From positions 1 through 64,000 of the forward strand of contig NZ_JAUCGR010000003.1 in assembly GCF_030362815.1 (NCBI RefSeq): 64,000 nt of DNA, written 5' to 3'. Source of the DNA: Cellulomonas edaphi (GTDB taxonomy: Bacteria > Actinomycetota > Actinomycetes > Actinomycetales > Cellulomonadaceae). The notes below the pieces were generated by a model. That model worked only from the letters and a program-made list of their open reading frames with translations. It had not been told where the DNA came from and ran no database searches. Positions 60,984-64,000 of this stretch are shown piece by piece (position 1 is the first letter of the stretch; each line of letters begins with the position of its first letter). The translations under genes were made by a program, and so were the position numbers.

Positions 60984-61919
60984 TCAGCGGTAGCCGGCGG
61001 ACACGACCTCGAGCGCGGACACCAGGTCGGCCGGGTACTCGCTGGTGACCTCGAGCCACTCGCCGGTGGTGGGGTGCTCGAACCCGAGCCGCTTGGCGTG
61101 CAGCCACTGCCGCGTCAGGCCCACGCGCGCGGCCAGCGACGGGTCGGCGCCGTAGGTGAGGTCGCCGACGCACGGGTGCCGCGTCGCGGAGAAGTGCACG
61201 CGGATCTGGTGCGTGCGACCCGTCTCCAGGTGCACCTCGACCAGCGACGCGGCCGGGAACATCTCCAGCACCTCGTAGTGGGTCACCGAGGGCTTGCCGT
61301 CGGCGACGACCGCGAACTTCCAGTCCGAGCTGGGATGCCGGCCGATGGGCGCGTCGATCGTGCCCGTCGTCGGCTCGGGGTGGCCCTGCACCAGCGCGTG
61401 GTAGACCTTCTCGACCGTCCGCTCTTTGAACGCGCGCTTGAGCACCGTGTAGGCGTGCTCGCTCTTCGCCACGACCATCAGGCCGCTCGTGCCGGCATCG
61501 AGGCGGTGCACGATGCCCTGGCGCTCGGCCGACCCCGACGTCGAGATGCGGTAGCCCACGGCGGCGAGGGCCCCGACGACGGTCGGACCGGTCCAGCCCG
61601 GCGACGGGTGCGCCGCGACACCGACGGGCTTGTCGACCACGACGAGGTCGTCGTCGTCGTAGACCACGACCATGCCCGGCACCGGCTCCGCGACGACCTC
61701 GAGCGCGACCGGCACGACGTCGGGGATCTCGACCTCGAGCCACGCACCGGCGACCAGGCGGTCGGACTTGCCGACCTCGCGGCCGTCCACGTGCACGCCA
61801 CCCGCGGCCGCGATCTCGGCCGCGCGCGTGCGGGACAGGCCCAGCAGGCGGGCCATCGCCGCGTCGACCCGCTCGCCCGCGAGGCCGTCCGGGACGGGCA
61901 GCGCGCGGGTCTCAGGCAC
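60984..61919 (-). CDS. rluD: RluA/RluD-family pseudouridine synthase
   Basis: A 311-residue rRNA pseudouridine synthase. An N-terminal S4 domain ([20 protein letters not shown]) is followed by the catalytic core with the active Asp in [16 protein letters not shown], and by [20 protein letters not shown] and AKRLGFEHP. It most resembles the RluD-like protein that follows lspA in actinobacteria, which modifies 23S rRNA helix 69; the exact target is inferred. The GTG start overlaps the lspA end by eight bases. Confidence 0.92.
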   Translation of the reverse strand: MPETRALPVPDGLAGERVDAAMARLLGLSRTRAAEIAAAGGVHVDGREVGKSDRLVAGAWLEVEIPDVVPVALEVVAEPVPGMVVVYDDDDLVVVDKPVGVAAHPSPGWTGPTVVGALAAVGYRISTSGSAERQGIVHRLDAGTSGLMVVAKSEHAYTVLKRAFKERTVEKVYHALVQGHPEPTTGTIDAPIGRHPSSDWKFAVVADGKPSVTHYEVLEMFPAASLVEVHLETGRTHQIRVHFSATRHPCVGDLTYGADPSLAARVGLTRQWLHAKRLGFEHPTTGEWLEVTSEYPADLVSALEVVSAGYR

Positions 61920-62541
61920 CGGTCTGGGCCTCGTCCTCGGCGCGCACCGGGGTCCGGTCCGCCGTGGGCTCGGCCGGCGTGGCGCCGGTGGCCGGCTCGT
62001 CGGGCGTCCGGTCGGCGTCCTCGAGCTCCCGCGCGACGTCGCGCGTCCCGTCCAGGTGGATGCCCAGCACCACCGCGAGCACGATGAGCCCGGCGGCGAC
62101 CACGATCGCGATGTCGGCCACGTTGCCCACGAAGTAGTCGGCGTAGGCGATGAAGTCGACGACGTGGCCGCGGGCGACCCCGGGCTCGCGCACCATCCGG
62201 TCGACGAGGTTGCCGAGCGCGCCGCCCAGCAGCAGGCCCAGCGCGACCGCCCACAGCGCGGAACCGATCCGGCGCGAGGCGCGCACGATCACGACGACGA
62301 CCACGGCGGCGACGAGCGTCAGCAGCCAGGTCATCCCCGTCGCGATCGACAGCGCCGCCCCGGGGTTGAACACGAGCTGGAAGCCGAGCAGGTCGCCGAC
62401 CAGGTCGGACCGCTCACCCGGGGTCAGCTCGCGCAGCGCCCACGCCTTGCTGAGCTGGTCGACGGCGAGCACGGCCACCGTCACGAGGGCGAGCGTCAGG
62501 ATCAGGCGGCGACGGGTCGCCGTCGGCGTGGAGGAAGGCAC
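61912..62541 (-). CDS. lspA: Lipoprotein signal peptidase II
   Basis: A 209-residue membrane protease that removes the signal peptide of lipidated prolipoproteins such as the 33147-33878 protease. It has four hydrophobic segments. The catalytic Asp pair is in ALGNLVDRM and GNVADIAIV, with FNPGAALSI and [10 protein letters not shown] also conserved. A cytoplasmic acidic, Thr/Pro-rich tail of about 45 residues is longer than usual. The GTG at 62541 lies six bases after TAGACT, giving a leaderless start. It is coupled to rluD. Confidence 0.95.
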   Translation of the reverse strand: MPSSTPTATRRRLILTLALVTVAVLAVDQLSKAWALRELTPGERSDLVGDLLGFQLVFNPGAALSIATGMTWLLTLVAAVVVVVIVRASRRIGSALWAVALGLLLGGALGNLVDRMVREPGVARGHVVDFIAYADYFVGNVADIAIVVAAGLIVLAVVLGIHLDGTRDVARELEDADRTPDEPATGATPAEPTADRTPVRAEDEAQTGA

Positions 62542-62547
62542 CGCAGG

Positions 62548-62553
62548 AGTCTA
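62548..62553 (-). promoter_or_regulatory. -10 element for leaderless lspA mRNA
   Basis: Minus-strand TAGACT, six bases before the lspA GTG. It lies in the 20-base gap after the TraR/DksA gene, so lspA-rluD can be transcribed independently of it. Confidence 0.5.
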
Positions 62554-62561
62554 CGGGCGCC

Positions 62562-63020
62562 TCAGCGCCGCTCCTCCCGCTGCTTGCACGTGACGCAGAG
62601 CGTGGCGCGCGGGAACGCCTGGACGCGGGCCTTGCCGATGGCCTGGCCGCAGACCTCGCACGTGCCGAACGTGCCGGCCTGGATGCGGGCCAGCGCGCGC
62701 TGCGTCTGCCCCAGCATGTCGCGCGTGTTGTTCACGAGCGTGAGCTCCTGCTCGCGCTCGAGCGCCGACGAGCCGGAGTCGGCCTGGTCGTCGCCGGCGC
62801 CGTCTCCCGAGTTGCGCAGCAGATCGGAGAGCTCGGCGTCGGCGGCGGCGAGCTCCGCGGTCAGCCGGTCGATGTCCGCGGTCAGCTCGTCGGCGACGTC
62901 GCGCACGTCCTTGGCGGTCCACGGCTTCTCCCCGTCGCGGACGGGGAACGTGCGGACGAGCTTGGCGAGCTCCTTGGCGTCGGTCAGGTCGACGGTGCTG
63001 AGCGAGTCGTTGATGGCCAC
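62562..63020 (-). CDS. TraR/DksA-type zinc finger protein
   Basis: A 152-residue protein. A coiled-coil central part (about 45-100, DVADELTADIDRLTAELAAA) is followed by a C4 zinc finger (GTCEVCGQAIGKARVQAFP then CVTCKQREERR; Cys pairs spaced CxxC and CxxC). This is the DksA/TraR layout. Such proteins bind the RNA polymerase secondary channel, but many actinobacterial members are unstudied. The GTG at 63020 is preferred; TACAGT at 63052-63057 may be its -10. Confidence 0.87.
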   Translation of the reverse strand: MAINDSLSTVDLTDAKELAKLVRTFPVRDGEKPWTAKDVRDVADELTADIDRLTAELAAADAELSDLLRNSGDGAGDDQADSGSSALEREQELTLVNNTRDMLGQTQRALARIQAGTFGTCEVCGQAIGKARVQAFPRATLCVTCKQREERR

Positions 63021-63079
63021 GACGGTGCCCCCTGTCTGTCGGGTCACGTGACTGTAGACGTGCGCGGATACGGACACAA

Positions 63080-63111
63080 CACGCCACGCCGGGTGAAACC
63101 GGCGTGGCGTG
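63080..63111 (-). terminator. Hairpin terminator after wag31
   Basis: A perfect 13-bp stem (63080-63092 with 63099-63111) and a 6-base loop, 45 bases after the wag31 stop and before the TraR/DksA promoter. The U-tract is weak (TTGTGT). Confidence 0.75.
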
Positions 63112-63155
63112 CTGTTGCTGACCTGGGCGGACGCACCCAGGGGCGCGCCCGACGA

Positions 63156-63848
63156 TCAGAGGTTGTGCGCGTCGGTTCCCGGCTGGGACTGACCGGAGCG
63201 CGGCGGAAGCGCGCTGCCCCGGTTGTCCAGGTCGCCGAGCAGGTTCTCGAGGTAGCTCTTCAGGCGCGTGCGGTAGTCGCGCTCGAAGACCCGCAGCTCG
63301 TCGATCTTGCGCTCCAGGAGCGAGCGCTCCTGCTCAAGCTGGCCGAGCGTGCGCTGCGACGTCTCCTCGGCCTCGCGCACGATGCGGTTCGCCTGGTTCT
63401 TGGCGTCCGCGACGAGCCGCTCGGACTCCTCCTGCCCGCTGCGCACGTAGTCGTCGTGCAGCTTCTGGGCGAGCGCGAGCATGCCGGTGGCCGACTCGGG
63501 CTCGTTCGCCCGCTGCGGCGCCACGGGAGCGGCGACCGGCGCGGGAGCCGCGATGGGAGCAGCGACCACGGGGGCCGGTGCCGCGACGGGCTCGGGCGTG
63601 GGCTCGGCGACGGGCTCGGGCTTGGCGGCCGGGGCAGCCTGCTGCGCGCCCGCCCGGCTCAGCTCGGCGATCCGGCGCTCGGCCGCGGCCAGCTTGGTCT
63701 TCAGGTCCTCGTTCTCGCCCTGGAGGTCGCGCAGCGTGTTGACGACCTCGTCGAGGAAGTCGTCGACCTCGTCCTGGTCGTAGCCCTCGCGGAACTTGGT
63801 CGCCTGGAACTTCTTGTTCAGCACCTCGTCTGCGGTCAGCAGCGCCAT
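63156..63848 (-). CDS. wag31: DivIVA/Wag31 polar growth protein
   Basis: A 230-residue coiled-coil scaffold that marks negatively curved membrane at poles and septa and directs apical wall growth in actinobacteria. The N-terminal DivIVA domain reads LTADEVLNKKFQATKFREGY and DQDEVDDFLDEVVNTLRDL (residues about 4-42). A Pro/Ala-rich linker (about 78-120) leads into a long C-terminal coiled coil (about 125-205). The ATG at 63848 follows AGAGGTGACACG. TACGGT at 63907-63912 is a probable -10. Confidence 0.95.
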   Translation of the reverse strand: MALLTADEVLNKKFQATKFREGYDQDEVDDFLDEVVNTLRDLQGENEDLKTKLAAAERRIAELSRAGAQQAAPAAKPEPVAEPTPEPVAAPAPVVAAPIAAPAPVAAPVAPQRANEPESATGMLALAQKLHDDYVRSGQEESERLVADAKNQANRIVREAEETSQRTLGQLEQERSLLERKIDELRVFERDYRTRLKSYLENLLGDLDNRGSALPPRSGQSQPGTDAHNL

Positions 63849-63906
63849 CGTGTCACCTCTGTCGGTCGAGCTCATCAGGCCGGGGCAGTCACCGACCACC
63901 TCGGCT

Positions 63907-63912
63907 CACCGT
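63907..63912 (-). promoter_or_regulatory. -10 element upstream of wag31
   Basis: Minus-strand TACGGT, predicted transcription start at about 63900 and a 5' leader of about 50 bases containing the wag31 ribosome-binding site. Bases 63913-64000 show no gene. Confidence 0.4.
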
Positions 63913-64000
63913 AGCGGACATTGCCTGCGCAGCACGTCCTCGCGGGGACGTTGGTGGGCGCGTCTTCCGGCACGGTGAGACACCGGGACGCCACCGTGGG

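Overview
The window is chromosomal DNA of a very GC-rich actinobacterium. The best fit is Micrococcales, close to Cellulomonas and its relatives. The basis is codon use, frequent GTG starts, Wag31/DivIVA, DUF1844, a PriA-type HisA, an OleB-OleC fusion, and a gene order of the classic actinobacterial type (wag31-lspA-rluD ... dnaE1 ... hisDCB ... hisH-priA ... infC-rpmI-rplT-trmH ... pheST ... argCJBDFRGH ... tyrS-rrn). Genus and species cannot be fixed from the sequence alone. I see no insertion sequence, prophage, CRISPR array or tRNA gene.

Layout, left to right. 1-290 is the promoter and leader of an rRNA operon that runs out of the left edge on the minus strand. 489-11800 is minus strand: a complete arginine operon, argCJBDFRGH, with most genes overlapping by 4 or 8 bases. 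It is followed by a small P-loop kinase, a 3-methyladenine glycosylase and tyrS. A near-perfect ARG box sits on the argC start. 11884-14149 is a divergent three-gene oxidoreductase/DsbA-like/acetyltransferase unit. 14175-15529 holds a LacI-type regulator and a 72-residue unknown protein with a well-formed promoter. 15653-21133 encodes a secreted protein of about 1826 residues that joins a DNase to a 5'-nucleotidase and Ig-like repeats. 21328-24926 is pheST. Upstream of it lies a five-copy, 72-bp tandem repeat whose arms resemble DnaA boxes. 25609-30552 contains an LLM oxidoreductase, a 2'-5' RNA ligase-like protein, TrmH, an unknown protein and the infC-rpmI-rplT operon. infC appears to start at AUC behind a terminator-like hairpin. 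30885-34335 holds DUF1844, an MFS transporter, a coiled-coil membrane protein, a serine protease lipoprotein and a GerW protein.

34356-53065 is the histidine region, which is split twice. hisH-priA-sseB are separated from hisD/C/B by an 8 kb divergent glycosyltransferase block. Its proteins are multidomain: GT4 joined to a bacterial-sialyltransferase-like domain, a DUF6716 transferase, a protein with GT29 sialylmotifs, and GT8 joined to polysaccharide pyruvyl transferase. This is the best candidate for an undescribed surface-glycan system. Separately, an oleA-oleBC-oleD long-chain olefin cluster is spliced between hisD and hisC in the same orientation.

53132-64000 carries an S4 protein, an ArsR/AHSA1 pair, dnaE, a secreted beta-helix protein, a GNAT protein, an acyltransferase, rluD, lspA, a TraR/DksA-type zinc finger protein and wag31. 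Many transcription units show a TAnnnT -10 element 6-7 bases before the start codon (argC, hisD, hisH, dnaE, lspA and others), which predicts leaderless mRNAs and helps fix starts. All functional calls rest on motif reading by eye; no database search was possible.
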